Shown: positions 38,120-47,238, counted from the first letter of the stretch. The stretch is 64,000 nucleotides of DNA from Planomonospora sp. ID82291 (GCF_015711645.1 NZ_JABTEX010000003.1:434001-498000), one strand, 5' to 3'. The notes: generated by a model from the sequence alone, not told the origin. Made by a program: numbers and translations.

Positions 38120-39736
38120 ATGTTCCAGCCACAGAACTGGGGAGTCGGCAGAAGGCTGGGGGTGTCGTTCCTTCTCGTCACCTCGTTGATCATCGTCTCG
38201 GTCGTCGTGGGCCGCGCCGGGATGGACAACCAGCACGCCATCAGCATGCGGATGGACCAGCTGAAGCAGGTGGAGGACGACATCCAGCGGCTCAGCTACG
38301 CCGCCTCCGACGTCACCGGCTGGCAGGGGCTGGTCGCGGCCGACGCCGGGGCCTTCGGCGGCACGGCGGCCACCGCGCCCGACGCCTACAACCGCAAGGG
38401 CGAACTGGAGAGCAAGAAGGCCCTCTACGCCACGATCGACGCCACCCGGGTGGACTACCTGACCGAATCCGAGCGCGCGCGATTCGACACGCTCCGGCCC
38501 GCCTGGGACCGCTTCTTCGCCTGGGACGACAAGATCATGGAGCTGCTGCGCCAGGACACCTCAGCGGCCCGGGCCGAGGCCATGAACAGCATCAACGGCG
38601 GTGAGGCCGCCGACGCGTACTCCGCCAGCCTGGAGATCAACGCGGCGCTGGTCGCCTCCCTCGCCGAGCGGGTGGACGCACTGCGGGCGGAGGCCGCCGG
38701 GGTGCGGGCCGACAGCGAGCGCATCCTGCTCGGCACGCTGGTCGCGGCGCTGCTCGTGGCGGCCGGCTTGAGCGCCGCCGCCACCCGCTCCGTGGTGCGC
38801 CCGCTCCGCACGGTCGTGTCCGCCCTCGGCCGGCTGGCCCGCGGGGACCTGACCGTGCGGCTGAGGATGAGCCGCCGCGACGAGCTCGGCCGGCTGGGCG
38901 ACGCCGTGGACGCCACCGCCGGATCCCTGCACACGACGGTGACGGCGCTGGTGGACCACAGCACCTCCCTGGCCGCCTCCTCGGTGCACCTGTCCCGGGT
39001 GGCCGAGCAGATCGCGGCCTCCGCCGAGGAGTCCAGCCTCCAGTCCGGCGTGGTGGCCGCCGCCGCCGCGGACGTCTCGCACAACGTGGAGGTGGTGGCC
39101 GCCGGCGGCGAGGAGATGGGCGCGGCGATCGGGGAGATCTCCCGCAGCACCTCCGCCGCCGCCTCCGTGACCGCCGAGGCCGTGCGCGTGGCCGAGACCA
39201 CCAGCGCGATGATGGCCCAGCTGGAGACCTCCTCGGCCGAGATCGGCGACGTCGTCAAGACGATCACCTCGATCGCCGAGCAGACCAACCTGCTGGCGCT
39301 GAACGCCACCATCGAGGCGGCGCGGGCCGGGGAGTCCGGCAAGGGCTTCGCCGTGGTCGCCGGCGAGGTCAAGGACCTGGCCCAGGAGACCGCCAAGGCC
39401 ACCGAGGACATCGCCCGGCGGGTCCAGGCGATCCAGGCCGACACGACGGCCGCGATGGAGGCGATCAGCCGGATCGGCGAGATCACCGAGCGGATCAACG
39501 ACCACCAGGCGGCGATCGCCGCGGCGGTGGAGGAGCAGACGGCCACCACCGGGGAGATGAACCGCAACGTGGCCGACGCGGCGAGCTCCAGCAACGAGAT
39601 CGCGGCCAACATCGCCGGGGTCGCCCAGGCCGCGGCGGTCACCACCGCGGGGGTGGAGCAGTCGCACCGGGCCGCTGCGGAGCTGGCCGAGATGAGCACG
39701 TCGCTGCGCACGCTGGTGAGCCGCTTCACCGTCTGA
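38120..39736 (+). CDS. methyl-accepting chemotaxis protein
   Basis: A 538-residue chemoreceptor. Membrane helices at about 12-32 and 200-220 enclose a helical four-helix-bundle-type ligand domain. A HAMP domain follows (about 222-275, RPLRTVVSALGRLARGDLTV), then a long coiled-coil signalling domain whose hairpin tip is EQTNLLALNATIEAARAGE. No CheR-binding pentapeptide is at the C-terminus. The start has GGGAGG nine bases upstream. The gene interrupts the cobalamin cluster, and no che genes are nearby. With the flagellin at 24.3 kb it supports a motile stage. The ligand is unknown. Confidence 0.93.
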   Translation: MFQPQNWGVGRRLGVSFLLVTSLIIVSVVVGRAGMDNQHAISMRMDQLKQVEDDIQRLSYAASDVTGWQGLVAADAGAFGGTAATAPDAYNRKGELESKKALYATIDATRVDYLTESERARFDTLRPAWDRFFAWDDKIMELLRQDTSAARAEAMNSINGGEAADAYSASLEINAALVASLAERVDALRAEAAGVRADSERILLGTLVAALLVAAGLSAAATRSVVRPLRTVVSALGRLARGDLTVRLRMSRRDELGRLGDAVDATAGSLHTTVTALVDHSTSLAASSVHLSRVAEQIAASAEESSLQSGVVAAAAADVSHNVEVVAAGGEEMGAAIGEISRSTSAAASVTAEAVRVAETTSAMMAQLETSSAEIGDVVKTITSIAEQTNLLALNATIEAARAGESGKGFAVVAGEVKDLAQETAKATEDIARRVQAIQADTTAAMEAISRIGEITERINDHQAAIAAAVEEQTATTGEMNRNVADAASSSNEIAANIAGVAQAAAVTTAGVEQSHRAAAELAEMSTSLRTLVSRFTV

Positions 39737-39775
39737 GGGAGGGGCCCGCGGTTCCGCCGCGCGTCGCGCCGCCCG

Positions 39776-40522
39776 CTACACGTCCCGGCAGCGGGCGGCG
39801 GAGTAGAGGTGGCTGTCGGGGAACTCCGCGGCGGTCAGGACGCGGCCGACGACGATCACGGCGGTGCGGACGACCCCCGCGGCCCGGACCTGCTCGGCGA
39901 TGTCGGCGAGGGTGCCGCGCAGGACCACCTCGTCGTCGCGGCTGGCCCGCGCCACCACGGCCGCCGGGCAGTCGGCGCCGTAGTTGGGGACCAGCTCGCC
40001 GACGACCTGCTCGATCCGCTGCACGGCCAGGTGCAGCACCACCGTGGCCCGGCTCCGGCCGAGCGTGTCCAGGTCCTCGCCCGCGGGCATGGGGGTGGCC
40101 CGCGCGGAGGTCCGGGTCAGCACGATCGTCTGGCCCACCCCGGGCACGGTCAGCTCCCGCTTCAGCGAGGCCGCCGCCGCCGCGAAGGCCGGCACGCCCG
40201 GGACCACCTCGTACGGCACCGCCGCGGCGTCGAGCCGCCGCATCTGCTCGGCCACCGCGCTGAACACCGACGGGTCCCCGGAGTGCAGCCGGGCCACGTC
40301 GTGCCCGGCCGCGTGCGCGGCGAGCATCTCGGCGACGATCTCGTCCAGCGTCATCCGCGCGGTGTCCACCAGCCGCGCGCCGGCCGGGCAGTCGGCCAGG
40401 AGCTCCGCCGGGACCAGCGATCCGGCGTACAGGCACACGGGTGAGGACGCGATCGCCCGCTGCCCCCGCAGAGTGATCAGATCCGCGGCGCCCGGCCCCG
40501 CCCCGATGAACCGGACCGTCAT
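39776..40522 (-). CDS. cobM: precorrin-4 C11-methyltransferase
   Basis: A 248-residue class III methyltransferase of the CobM/CbiF type: VRFIGAGPGAADLITLRG at the SAM site, CLYAGSLVP, RLHSGDPSVFSAVAEQM and VPGVPAFAAAAASLKRELT are diagnostic. It methylates C11 of precorrin-4. It is downstream of cobL on the minus strand with a 97-bp gap that is filled by GCCGTC/CACCGC-type microsatellite sequence. Confidence 0.95.
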   Translation of the reverse strand: MTVRFIGAGPGAADLITLRGQRAIASSPVCLYAGSLVPAELLADCPAGARLVDTARMTLDEIVAEMLAAHAAGHDVARLHSGDPSVFSAVAEQMRRLDAAAVPYEVVPGVPAFAAAAASLKRELTVPGVGQTIVLTRTSARATPMPAGEDLDTLGRSRATVVLHLAVQRIEQVVGELVPNYGADCPAAVVARASRDDEVVLRGTLADIAEQVRAAGVVRTAVIVVGRVLTAAEFPDSHLYSAARCRDV

Positions 40523-40619
40523 CGCTCCCCCTCCGTCCGCGGGCGCGGGCGGCGCCCCGCCTCCGCCGTCTCCGCCGCCGTCGTCATCGTCTCCACCGTC
40601 GCCACCGCCACCGCCGTCG

Positions 40620-41918
40620 TCATCGTCGTCCGTCCTCCGGTTTGACCGCCGTCCAGACCGTCACCGGCATCAGGGGCCGCCAGCCGGTGAACCCGCCGAC
40701 CGGGGCCGCCCGGCTGACCGCCAGCCGGACCAGGTCCCCGCCGAGCTCGCCGTACCAGGAGGCCACGACGGACTCGGACTCGACGGTCACCGCGTTGGCC
40801 ACCAGCCGGCCGCCGGGCCGCAGCGCCGCCCAGCAGGCCTCCACCACGCCGGGCACGGTCACCCCGCCGCCGACGAAGACCGCGTCGGGGGACGGGAGAC
40901 CGGCGAGCGCGGCGGGGGCGGGCCCGGTCACCACGTTCAGGTCCGGGACGCCGAGCCGGGCCGCGTTCCCGGCGATCCCGGCGGCGCGGGCGGGATCGCG
41001 CTCCACCGCGACGGCCCGGTTCGCCCGGTGGCCGCGCAGCCACTCGATCGCGATGCTCCCCGCCCCCGCGCCGACGTCCCACAGCAGCTCGCCGGGGACG
41101 GGCGCGAGGCGGGACAGGGTCACCGCGCGCACCTCCCGCTTGGTGAGCTGGCCGTCGTGCGCGAAGGCGTCGTCGGGCAGACCGGGGACGCACGGCAGCG
41201 GCGCGGTCCCGGGATCGGCCCGGCACTCGACCGCGACGACGTTCAGGTCGTGCGTCACGGGCAGGGCCCAGCGGCCCGCCGTCCCGGAGACCACGCGCTC
41301 CTCGGGGCCGCCGAGCCGTTCCAGGACGGTCACCGGGCTGCCGCCGTACCCGTCGGCGGCGAGCAGCGCGGCGACCCGCGCGGCGGAGCGTCCGTCGGCG
41401 GCCAGGACCAGGATCCGGCGGCCCGGGTGGAGTACGGCGCGCAGCGACTCGGCCGGGCGGGTCACGAGGCTGACGACCTCGGTCCGGTCGACGGCCCAGC
41501 CCAGGCGGGCGCAGGCCAGCGAGACCGACGACGGGTGCGGGAGCACCCGGATCCGGTCCGGGCCGAGCAGGCGGGCCAGCGTCGTGCCGATGCCGTGGAA
41601 CATGGGATCGCCGCTGGCCAGCACGCAGATCCGGCGGCCGGAGTGCGCGGCGATCAGGCCGGGCAGCGCGGGCACCAGCGGCGAGGGCCACACGACCCGC
41701 TCGGCGGTGGGCTCGGGGACCAGGGCGAGCTGCCGCGCGCTGCCCATGAGCACCTCGGCGGTGTGCAGTTCGCGGCGCGCGGCCGGCGACAGCCCGGCCC
41801 AGCCGTCGGCGCCGATCCCGACGACGACCGCGATGGGGACCGCGGCGGCGCTCGTGGCAGGGCCTGCGGCGGTGTCCGGCGGGGGTTCCGCGACGGGACC
41901 CGAGGGGGCGTCAGACAT
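40620..41918 (-). CDS. cobL: precorrin-6Y C5,15-methyltransferase (decarboxylating) CobL
   Basis: A 432-residue two-domain enzyme. The N-terminal CbiE-like part (about 28-230: VVVGIGADGWAGLSPAARRE, VLASGDPMFHGIGTTL) methylates at C5/C15. The C-terminal CbiT-like part (about 240-420: GQLTKREVRAVTLSRL, LLWDVGAGAGSIAIEWLR, AVFVGGGVT) decarboxylates and methylates. Length fits the fused CobL. Its start overlaps the stop of the upstream PPOX gene by eight bases, so they are translated together. Confidence 0.95.
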   Translation of the reverse strand: MSDAPSGPVAEPPPDTAAGPATSAAAVPIAVVVGIGADGWAGLSPAARRELHTAEVLMGSARQLALVPEPTAERVVWPSPLVPALPGLIAAHSGRRICVLASGDPMFHGIGTTLARLLGPDRIRVLPHPSSVSLACARLGWAVDRTEVVSLVTRPAESLRAVLHPGRRILVLAADGRSAARVAALLAADGYGGSPVTVLERLGGPEERVVSGTAGRWALPVTHDLNVVAVECRADPGTAPLPCVPGLPDDAFAHDGQLTKREVRAVTLSRLAPVPGELLWDVGAGAGSIAIEWLRGHRANRAVAVERDPARAAGIAGNAARLGVPDLNVVTGPAPAALAGLPSPDAVFVGGGVTVPGVVEACWAALRPGGRLVANAVTVESESVVASWYGELGGDLVRLAVSRAAPVGGFTGWRPLMPVTVWTAVKPEDGRR

Positions 41919-42312
41919 TGCCCATGACCCGGGTGACGCGGATCTCGATCACGACGCGGGACGGGTTCTCGCGCGGCGTCCTGTAGCGCTCGGCGTAGCG
42001 GCGTTCGGCGTCGGCGACCGACGCCGGGTCCCTGCGGACCACCGCCCGGCCCTCCAGCGTCGACCAGCGCCGTCCGTCCGCCTGGCAGACCGCGACCGGC
42101 ACGCCCTCACCGGCCGCCTCCCCGGCCTCCGGCACGTGGCCCGCCTTGCGCGAGGATCCGGAGGTGATCACCCGCGCGATGCCCGCGTCGGCGTCCAGTG
42201 TCACCCCCACCGGGACCACGTGCGGGGTGCCGTCGGGCCGCAGGGTGGTCAGCGTGCACAGGTGGCGCTCCCGCCAGAAGGCGCGGAACCCGTCCCCGAG
42301 ATCCTTCAACAC
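41911..42312 (-). CDS. PPOX/FDOR-fold putative F420- or flavin-dependent enzyme
   Basis: A 133-residue split-barrel protein with FWRERHLCTLTTLRPDGTPHVVPVG at its start, which is the standard opening of the PPOX class F420-dependent family, and a RRWSTLEGRAVVRRDP middle part. Substrate unknown; F420-dependent reductions of quinones, biliverdin or xenobiotics are known in the family. It leads the PPOX-cobL-cobM operon and overlaps cobL by eight bases, which hints at but does not prove a link to corrinoid metabolism. Confidence 0.8.
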   Translation of the reverse strand: MLKDLGDGFRAFWRERHLCTLTTLRPDGTPHVVPVGVTLDADAGIARVITSGSSRKAGHVPEAGEAAGEGVPVAVCQADGRRWSTLEGRAVVRRDPASVADAERRYAERYRTPRENPSRVVIEIRVTRVMGNV

Positions 42313-42432
42313 CCCGCCCTTCCCTGATCGTCATGGTTCAGGGCGACATGGTAGAGGGTGCCCGGCGACCGCACCCCGCCGGGCACGGCGGAGCGATCGG
42401 ACGACGGCGCGGCCCGGCGGGCACGGCGCGGA

Positions 42433-42843
42433 TCAGCTCCCCGGGCTGTAGATCACCTGCTCCGGGGCGACCCGGACCGTGATGCGCTGCTCACCCGGCT
42501 GGCGGTACGGATAGGAGTCCACGTTCAGGTACTTCTTCGCCAGCCGGTCGATGACCGCGTCGGCGCCCTCCAACTCCAGCCGCGCCGTACCCGAGACGCT
42601 CACCAGGTGGAAGGGGTCCTGCGGGTCCAGGACGCTCACCGACACCCGGGGATCGGCGCGCAGGTGCCGCTCCTTGGCCCGGCCGACGGCCGTGTTGAAG
42701 ACGACGTCGTCGCCGTCGACGTCCACCCAGACCACCGTGCTGTGCAGCGAGCCGTCCGGCCGCAGGGTGGTCACCCAGCCGTGCACCGGCCGGCGGAGCA
42801 GTTCCCTGGCGTCGTCGTTCAGCTTCCCCACGGGGACCTCCAT
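42433..42843 (-). CDS. PPOX class F420-dependent oxidoreductase-like protein
   Basis: A 136-residue split-barrel protein: WVTTLRPDGSLHSTVVWVDV, VFNTAVGRAKERHLRADPRV and VSVSGTARLELEGADAVIDR follow the family pattern closely. Unlike the previous gene it stands alone, 120 bp upstream of it. The ATG at 42843 (MEVPVGKLNDDARELL) is chosen because the fold begins there. Substrate unknown. Confidence 0.82.
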   Translation of the reverse strand: MEVPVGKLNDDARELLRRPVHGWVTTLRPDGSLHSTVVWVDVDGDDVVFNTAVGRAKERHLRADPRVSVSVLDPQDPFHLVSVSGTARLELEGADAVIDRLAKKYLNVDSYPYRQPGEQRITVRVAPEQVIYSPGS

Positions 42844-43035
42844 GATCGGTTCGTTATGCCTACGGACCGATCGAACAACCTCCCTCGGTGATCTGTTCCG
42901 TTCCGCCACGCGTTCCCGTGATCCGCGTTCCCGTTCCCGACCTCCCGTTTACGCAGGCTTCCTCCCCGCCCCGTTCACACCGGCCGTCCCTCCGCCCCCG
43001 CTCATACGGCGCGCCCGCGCGGGTAAGGGCCGCCC

Positions 43036-44037
43036 ATGACCGAACTCCGCCAGAGCGATCCCGCCGAGCCGGGCATCCGGCGCCGCCGCAGGGGCCGTGG
43101 TTTCAGCTACCACCACCCCGACGGCCGGCCGGTCCGCGACCGCCGCGCCCTCGCGCGGATCAGGGCGCTGGCCCTCCCCCCGGCCTGGACCGACGTGTGG
43201 ATCTGCCGCTCGGCGGACGGGCACATCCAGGCGGTCGGCACCGACTCGGCCGGGCGGCGGCAGTACCGGTACCACGACGTCTGGCGCGCCGAGCAGGACC
43301 GGATCAAGTTCGACCGGGTGCTGGAGATGGCCGACCGGCTGCCGAAGTTCCGCGACCGCGTCGCCGAGCACCTGCGGCAGCGCGGGCTGACCCGCGAGCG
43401 GGTGCTCGCGGCGGCGGCCCGGATGCTCGACATCGGCTTCTTCCGGGTGGGCGGTGAGGCGTACGCGTCGTTCGGCCTGGCGACGCTGCGGATGGAGCAC
43501 GTCACCTGCGCGGCGGGCCGGGTCACCTGCGCCTACCCGGCCAAGGGCGGCAAGCACCGCGAGATGGAGATCGTCGACGCGGACGTGTGCGCGGTGGTCA
43601 CCGCCCTGCACCGGAGCGGCGAGGAGGGGGAGCTGCTGCGCTACCGGGACGGCTCCCGCTGGGCGGACGTGCGCAGCGACGACATCAACGCCTACCTGCG
43701 CGAGACGTTCGCGTGCGAGGTGTCGGCCAAGGACTTCCGGACCTGGCACGCGACCGTGCTCGCCGCGGTGGGCCTGGCCGTCTCCACCCGGGCCCGGTCC
43801 CGGACCGGCCGGAGGCGGGCGGTCAGCAGGGTGATGACCGAGGTGGCCCGCTATCTCGGCAACACGCCCGCCGTCGCCCGCGCGTCCTATGTCGACCCCC
43901 GTGTCGTCGAGGCCTACGACAAGGGGCGGACCATCGCCCGGGCGCTCACCGAACTCGGCGCCGAGACCGGCTTCGGGCAGCTGGCCACCCACGGCGGCGT
44001 GGAGCGGGCCGTCATCGCGCTGCTGCGCCGATCATGA
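43036..44037 (+). CDS. DNA topoisomerase IB
   Basis: A 333-residue poxvirus-type topoisomerase IB. The N-terminal domain has GRGFSYHHPDGRPV and LPPAWTDVWIC. The catalytic domain contains the active-site Arg in RVLAAAARMLDIGFFRVGGE, Lys in AKGGKHRE, KDFRTWHAT with the His, and the tyrosine nucleophile in ARASYVDPRVVEAY. It relaxes supercoils through a 3'-phosphotyrosine link. Many actinomycetes carry one such single-gene enzyme. No partner is needed and no operon is evident. Confidence 0.92.
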   Translation: MTELRQSDPAEPGIRRRRRGRGFSYHHPDGRPVRDRRALARIRALALPPAWTDVWICRSADGHIQAVGTDSAGRRQYRYHDVWRAEQDRIKFDRVLEMADRLPKFRDRVAEHLRQRGLTRERVLAAAARMLDIGFFRVGGEAYASFGLATLRMEHVTCAAGRVTCAYPAKGGKHREMEIVDADVCAVVTALHRSGEEGELLRYRDGSRWADVRSDDINAYLRETFACEVSAKDFRTWHATVLAAVGLAVSTRARSRTGRRRAVSRVMTEVARYLGNTPAVARASYVDPRVVEAYDKGRTIARALTELGAETGFGQLATHGGVERAVIALLRRS

Positions 44038-44123
44038 ATTCTCCGCCCGTGATTTTGCCGACCTTTTCTCTCCCCAACCCGTATGAACCCGACAGGCGCG
44101 GGCATCCGAGTGAACAAGTTGAG

Positions 44124-44137
44124 CCGACATCTGTCGG
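44124..44137. promoter_or_regulatory. inverted repeat upstream of WhiB gene
   Basis: CCGACA-TC-TGTCGG lies 27 bp before the whiB-like start, in a 127-bp AT-richer region. It could be an operator; no binding protein can be named. Confidence 0.4.
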
Positions 44138-44164
44138 ATTTATCCCACATTCATTGGATTTAAT

Positions 44165-44440
44165 GTGACTTCTCATAATGACATCGCCTTCATCACACAC
44201 TGGTCCCGCCTCGCGGCCTGCCTCAGCGAGGACCCGGAGTTGTTCTTCCCCATCTCGCTCCAGGGGCCGGGCCATGTCCAGCACGAGCACGCCAAGGCCG
44301 TCTGCCGGCGCTGCCCGGTGCGTGCGCAGTGCCTGGAGTACGCCCTCAGCACGCACCAGATGCACGGCGTCTGGGGCGGCACCAGCCCCGACGAACGGGC
44401 CGCGGCCCTGACGGGCACCCGGCAGGGCGCCAGCATGTGA
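44165..44440 (+). CDS. WhiB family transcriptional regulator
   Basis: A 91-residue WhiB-like protein. The four [4Fe-4S] cysteines are C19, C47, C50 and C56 (ACLSEDPELFF, CRRCPVRAQC). The G[VI]WGG turn is present as GVWGGTSPDER, followed by a short tail. These proteins bind sigma factors, sense redox or NO, and control development and stress genes. The GTG start at 44165 has no clear ribosome site. The subclass cannot be fixed from sequence alone. Confidence 0.92.
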   Translation: MTSHNDIAFITHWSRLAACLSEDPELFFPISLQGPGHVQHEHAKAVCRRCPVRAQCLEYALSTHQMHGVWGGTSPDERAAALTGTRQGASM

Positions 44441-44539
44441 CACGGCGTACGACGCCGGGCCCCGCGCCCACCGCGCGGCGGGCCCGGATTGGAGGCCCCT
44501 CGACCGGTAGCCACGGCGGGATCGGACGACCCCGCAGAC

Positions 44540-44758
44540 TTCGGGTACGAGCCCGGCGGCGTCTTCGGCCACTCCCACGCCATGGGCGGGTTCAAGGGCA
44601 GCCACGCCGAGTACGTCCGGGTCCCGTTCGCCGACCACGGCGCCTTCCCCGTTCCGGAGAGGGTGGACGACACCAGCGCCCTGTTCGCCTCCGACTCCGC
44701 GCCCACCGGCTGGATGGGCGCCCATCTGGGCGGTGTTCCGCCCAGGGACGTAGGCGTC
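44540..44758 (+). pseudogene. remnant of zinc-dependent formaldehyde/alcohol dehydrogenase
   Basis: About 72 residues from GYEPGGVFGHSHAMGGFKGS through HAEYVRVPFADHGAFPVPER to DDTSALFASDSAPTGWMGA match the middle of the glutathione-independent formaldehyde dehydrogenase family (MDR superfamily). The N-terminal catalytic zinc region and the whole NAD-binding domain are missing, and no in-frame start or end fits. It lies in the 424-bp gap between the WhiB gene and the GDPD gene, of which it is the only recognisable content apart from the GDPD promoter. Confidence 0.75.
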
Positions 44759-44827
44759 CGGGCGGGCCCGCACCGCACCGCTGGGAACGGTTTCCAGGGC
44801 CGTGACCCAAACGTTCACCTGCGGTCG

Positions 44828-44857
44828 ATGACGGGCTCCGCCCATACCGGGCATACT
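44828..44857 (+). promoter_or_regulatory. candidate promoter of leaderless GDPD gene
   Basis: ATGACG (44828-44833) and CATACT (44852-44857) are spaced by 18 bases, and the GTG start follows seven bases after the -10. Transcription would begin at or next to the start codon, giving a leaderless mRNA. No ribosome site is visible, which agrees. Confidence 0.45.
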
Positions 44858-44864
44858 CCTGCAC

Positions 44865-45662
44865 GTGCAGCGTCGTCATCCGTTTCTCGACCATCCCGGA
44901 CCGCTCGCCTTCGCCCACCGCGGCGGGGCCTCGGAGAACCGGGAGAACACCCACGCCGCCTTCGCCCGCGCGGTGGAACTCGGCTACACCTACCTGGAGA
45001 CCGACGCCCACGCCACCGTCGACGGCGTCCTGCTGGCCTTCCACGACCACACCCTGGACCGGGTGACCGACCGGCGCGGCCGGATCGCCGCCCTGCCGTA
45101 CCGGGTGGTGCGCGAGGCGCGGATCGGCGGCGTGGACGAGATCCCGCTCCTGGAGGACCTGCTGGGCTCCTGGCCGGAGGCGCGCTTCAACATCGACGTC
45201 AAGGAGGCGACGGCCATCGCGCCGCTGGCCGAGGTGGTCCGGCGGACCAACGCCTACGACCGGATCTGCCTCACCTCCTTCTCCGACGAGCGCCTGCTGC
45301 GCGCCCGCGCCGCGATCGGCCGCGACGTCTGCTCCGCCCTCGGCCCGCGCGGCGTCGCCACCCTGCGCGCCGCCGCCAGCACCGCCGCCTACGGCCGGCT
45401 GCTGTCCCGCCTGGCCCGCGCCGGGGTGCCGTGCGCGCAGGTCCCGGCGGGCTTCCGCGGCCTGCGGGTCACCACCCCGTCCCTGGTCCGTACGGCGCAC
45501 GCCCTCGGCATGCAGCTGCACGTGTGGACGGTGAACGACCCCCAGGAGATGGAGCGCCTGCTCGACCTCGGCGTGGACGGCGTGATGACCGACAACATCT
45601 CCGGGCTGCGCGGGGTGCTCGAAGCCCGCGGCCAGTGGCATCCCGGCAGGCTCGCCGCCTGA
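44865..45662 (+). CDS. glycerophosphodiester phosphodiesterase
   Basis: A 265-residue GDPD-family TIM barrel. The catalytic motifs are AFAHRGGASENRENTHAAF (HR, with the ENT metal site), YLETDAHATVDGVLLAFHD (E, D, H) and FNIDVKEA. It hydrolyses glycerophosphodiesters to glycerol-3-phosphate and an alcohol. No signal peptide, so it is cytoplasmic and may recycle phospholipid head groups. The GTG at 44865 fits the leaderless promoter directly upstream. Confidence 0.92.
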   Translation: MQRRHPFLDHPGPLAFAHRGGASENRENTHAAFARAVELGYTYLETDAHATVDGVLLAFHDHTLDRVTDRRGRIAALPYRVVREARIGGVDEIPLLEDLLGSWPEARFNIDVKEATAIAPLAEVVRRTNAYDRICLTSFSDERLLRARAAIGRDVCSALGPRGVATLRAAASTAAYGRLLSRLARAGVPCAQVPAGFRGLRVTTPSLVRTAHALGMQLHVWTVNDPQEMERLLDLGVDGVMTDNISGLRGVLEARGQWHPGRLAA

Positions 45663-45779
45663 CCCGGCGCGGCCCGCCGCCGCCCTTCGGGCCGCTCCCC
45701 GCGGCCCTCCCCGGTTTCCCGGCCCCGACCATCCCGGCGCGACTCCCCGATCCCCCTCCCCCAGCGAACCGAGGACGCC

Positions 45780-47135
45780 ATGACCGCCGAAACGGCCGTC
45801 GAAGAGACCCCGCAGTCCCGCCGCCGCGAGCAGCGCGGCTGGTACTGGTACGACTGGGCCACCTCGGCCTTCAACACGACCGTGATGACGGTCTTCCTCG
45901 GCCCCTATCTCACCGAGATCGCCAGGACCGCCGCCGCCGGTGCCGAGTACGTCGACGTGCTCGGTTTCGACGTCCGGCCCAGCGCCTACTACTCGTTCGT
46001 CCTCGGCGCGGCGGCGCTCCTCCAGATCGTCCTGATGCCCGTCGCCGGAGCGCTCGCCGACCACACCGGCCGCAAGCGGGAGCTCCTCGGCTTCTTCGCC
46101 TCCCTCGGCGCGATCGCGACGCTGCTCATGTGGTTCGTCTCCGACGGCCGCTACCTCCTGGGCGGCCTGCTCTTCCTGGTCGGCAACGTGGCCTTCGCCG
46201 CCGCCTTCGTCGTGTACAACTCGTTCCTGCCGGAGATCGCCACGGCCGACGAGCGGGACCGGGTCTCCACCCGGGGCTGGGGCTTCGGCTACCTCGGCGG
46301 CGGCCTGCTGCTCGTGGTCAACCTGGCGCTCTACACCCGGTACGAGGCCTTCGGCCTGACGGAGGTGAACGCGGTCCGGCTCTCCCTCGCCTCGGCGGGC
46401 CTGTGGTGGGGCGGCTTCACGGTCATCCCGCTGCTGCGGCTGCGCAACCGGCACGCCCTCGCCCCGCGCAGCGAGACCCCCCGCCAGGCGGTCGCCGGCA
46501 GCTTCCGCCAGCTCGGCCGGACCGTTCTCGACCTGCGCCGCTACCCGCTGACACTGGCCTTCCTGCTGGCGTACCTGGTCTACAACGACGGCGTGCAGAC
46601 CGTCATCTCCTTCTCGGCCACCTACGCCGACCAGGAGCTGGGCCTGAGCAAGGAGACGCAGATCACCGCGATCCTGATGGTGCAGTTCGTCGCGTTCGGC
46701 GGCGCACTGCTGCTGGGCTGGCTGGCCGGCCGCCTGGGCACCAAGCGGGTGGTGCTGGGCAGCCTGGTGGCCTGGACCGTCGTGGTCGGGATCGGCTACT
46801 TCCTGGAGAAGGGCGCGGAGATCCAGTTCTACGCGATGGCCTTCGCCATCGCGATCGTGATGGGCGGCACCCAGTCCCTGTCGCGGTCGATGTTCTCCCA
46901 GGTGATCCCGGCCGGCCGGGAGGCCGAGTACTTCAGCCTGTACGAGATCAGCGACAAGGGGGCGACGTTCCTCGGCTCGACGCTCCTGGCGGTGACCCTC
47001 CAGCTGACCGACAGCTACCGGACGGCCATCCTCTCGCTGGTGGTCTTCTTCGTGGTCGGCTTCGCCGGACTCGCCGCGATCAACCTGCCCAAGGCCGTCC
47101 GCGCGGCCGGCAACCCGGTCCCCGAGCGGCTCTGA
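45780..47135 (+). CDS. MFS transporter, UMF1/Atg22-like family
   Basis: A 451-residue transporter with 12 predicted membrane segments. The first loop YWYDWATSAFNTTVMTVFL is diagnostic of the UMF1 (Atg22-like) MFS group, as is the MFS motif ALADHTGRKRELL between helices 2 and 3. Bacterial members have no settled substrate; amino-acid or peptide export is a guess from the fungal vacuolar homologue. The long extracytoplasmic loop near residues 45-60 is unremarkable. It is preceded by a 117-bp Pro-codon-like spacer after GDPD. Confidence 0.87.
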   Translation: MTAETAVEETPQSRRREQRGWYWYDWATSAFNTTVMTVFLGPYLTEIARTAAAGAEYVDVLGFDVRPSAYYSFVLGAAALLQIVLMPVAGALADHTGRKRELLGFFASLGAIATLLMWFVSDGRYLLGGLLFLVGNVAFAAAFVVYNSFLPEIATADERDRVSTRGWGFGYLGGGLLLVVNLALYTRYEAFGLTEVNAVRLSLASAGLWWGGFTVIPLLRLRNRHALAPRSETPRQAVAGSFRQLGRTVLDLRRYPLTLAFLLAYLVYNDGVQTVISFSATYADQELGLSKETQITAILMVQFVAFGGALLLGWLAGRLGTKRVVLGSLVAWTVVVGIGYFLEKGAEIQFYAMAFAIAIVMGGTQSLSRSMFSQVIPAGREAEYFSLYEISDKGATFLGSTLLAVTLQLTDSYRTAILSLVVFFVVGFAGLAAINLPKAVRAAGNPVPERL

Positions 47136-47212
47136 ACCGCCTCCGGGGACCGGCGCGGGGCCACTCCGCCGAGGACGGCGGCGAAAAGCGCGATTGGATC
47201 ACGCCGTGCGTG

Positions 47213-47238
47213 GGAATCCACACACGGTATCAAGCGTT
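47213..47238 (+). promoter_or_regulatory. sigma-R (SigR) type promoter of rbpA
   Basis: GGAAT (47213-47217), exactly 18 bases, then GTT (47236-47238). This is the consensus of the thiol-stress sigma factor SigR of Streptomyces, for which rbpA is a known target. The promoter lies 56 bp upstream of the rbpA start. Confidence 0.8.
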
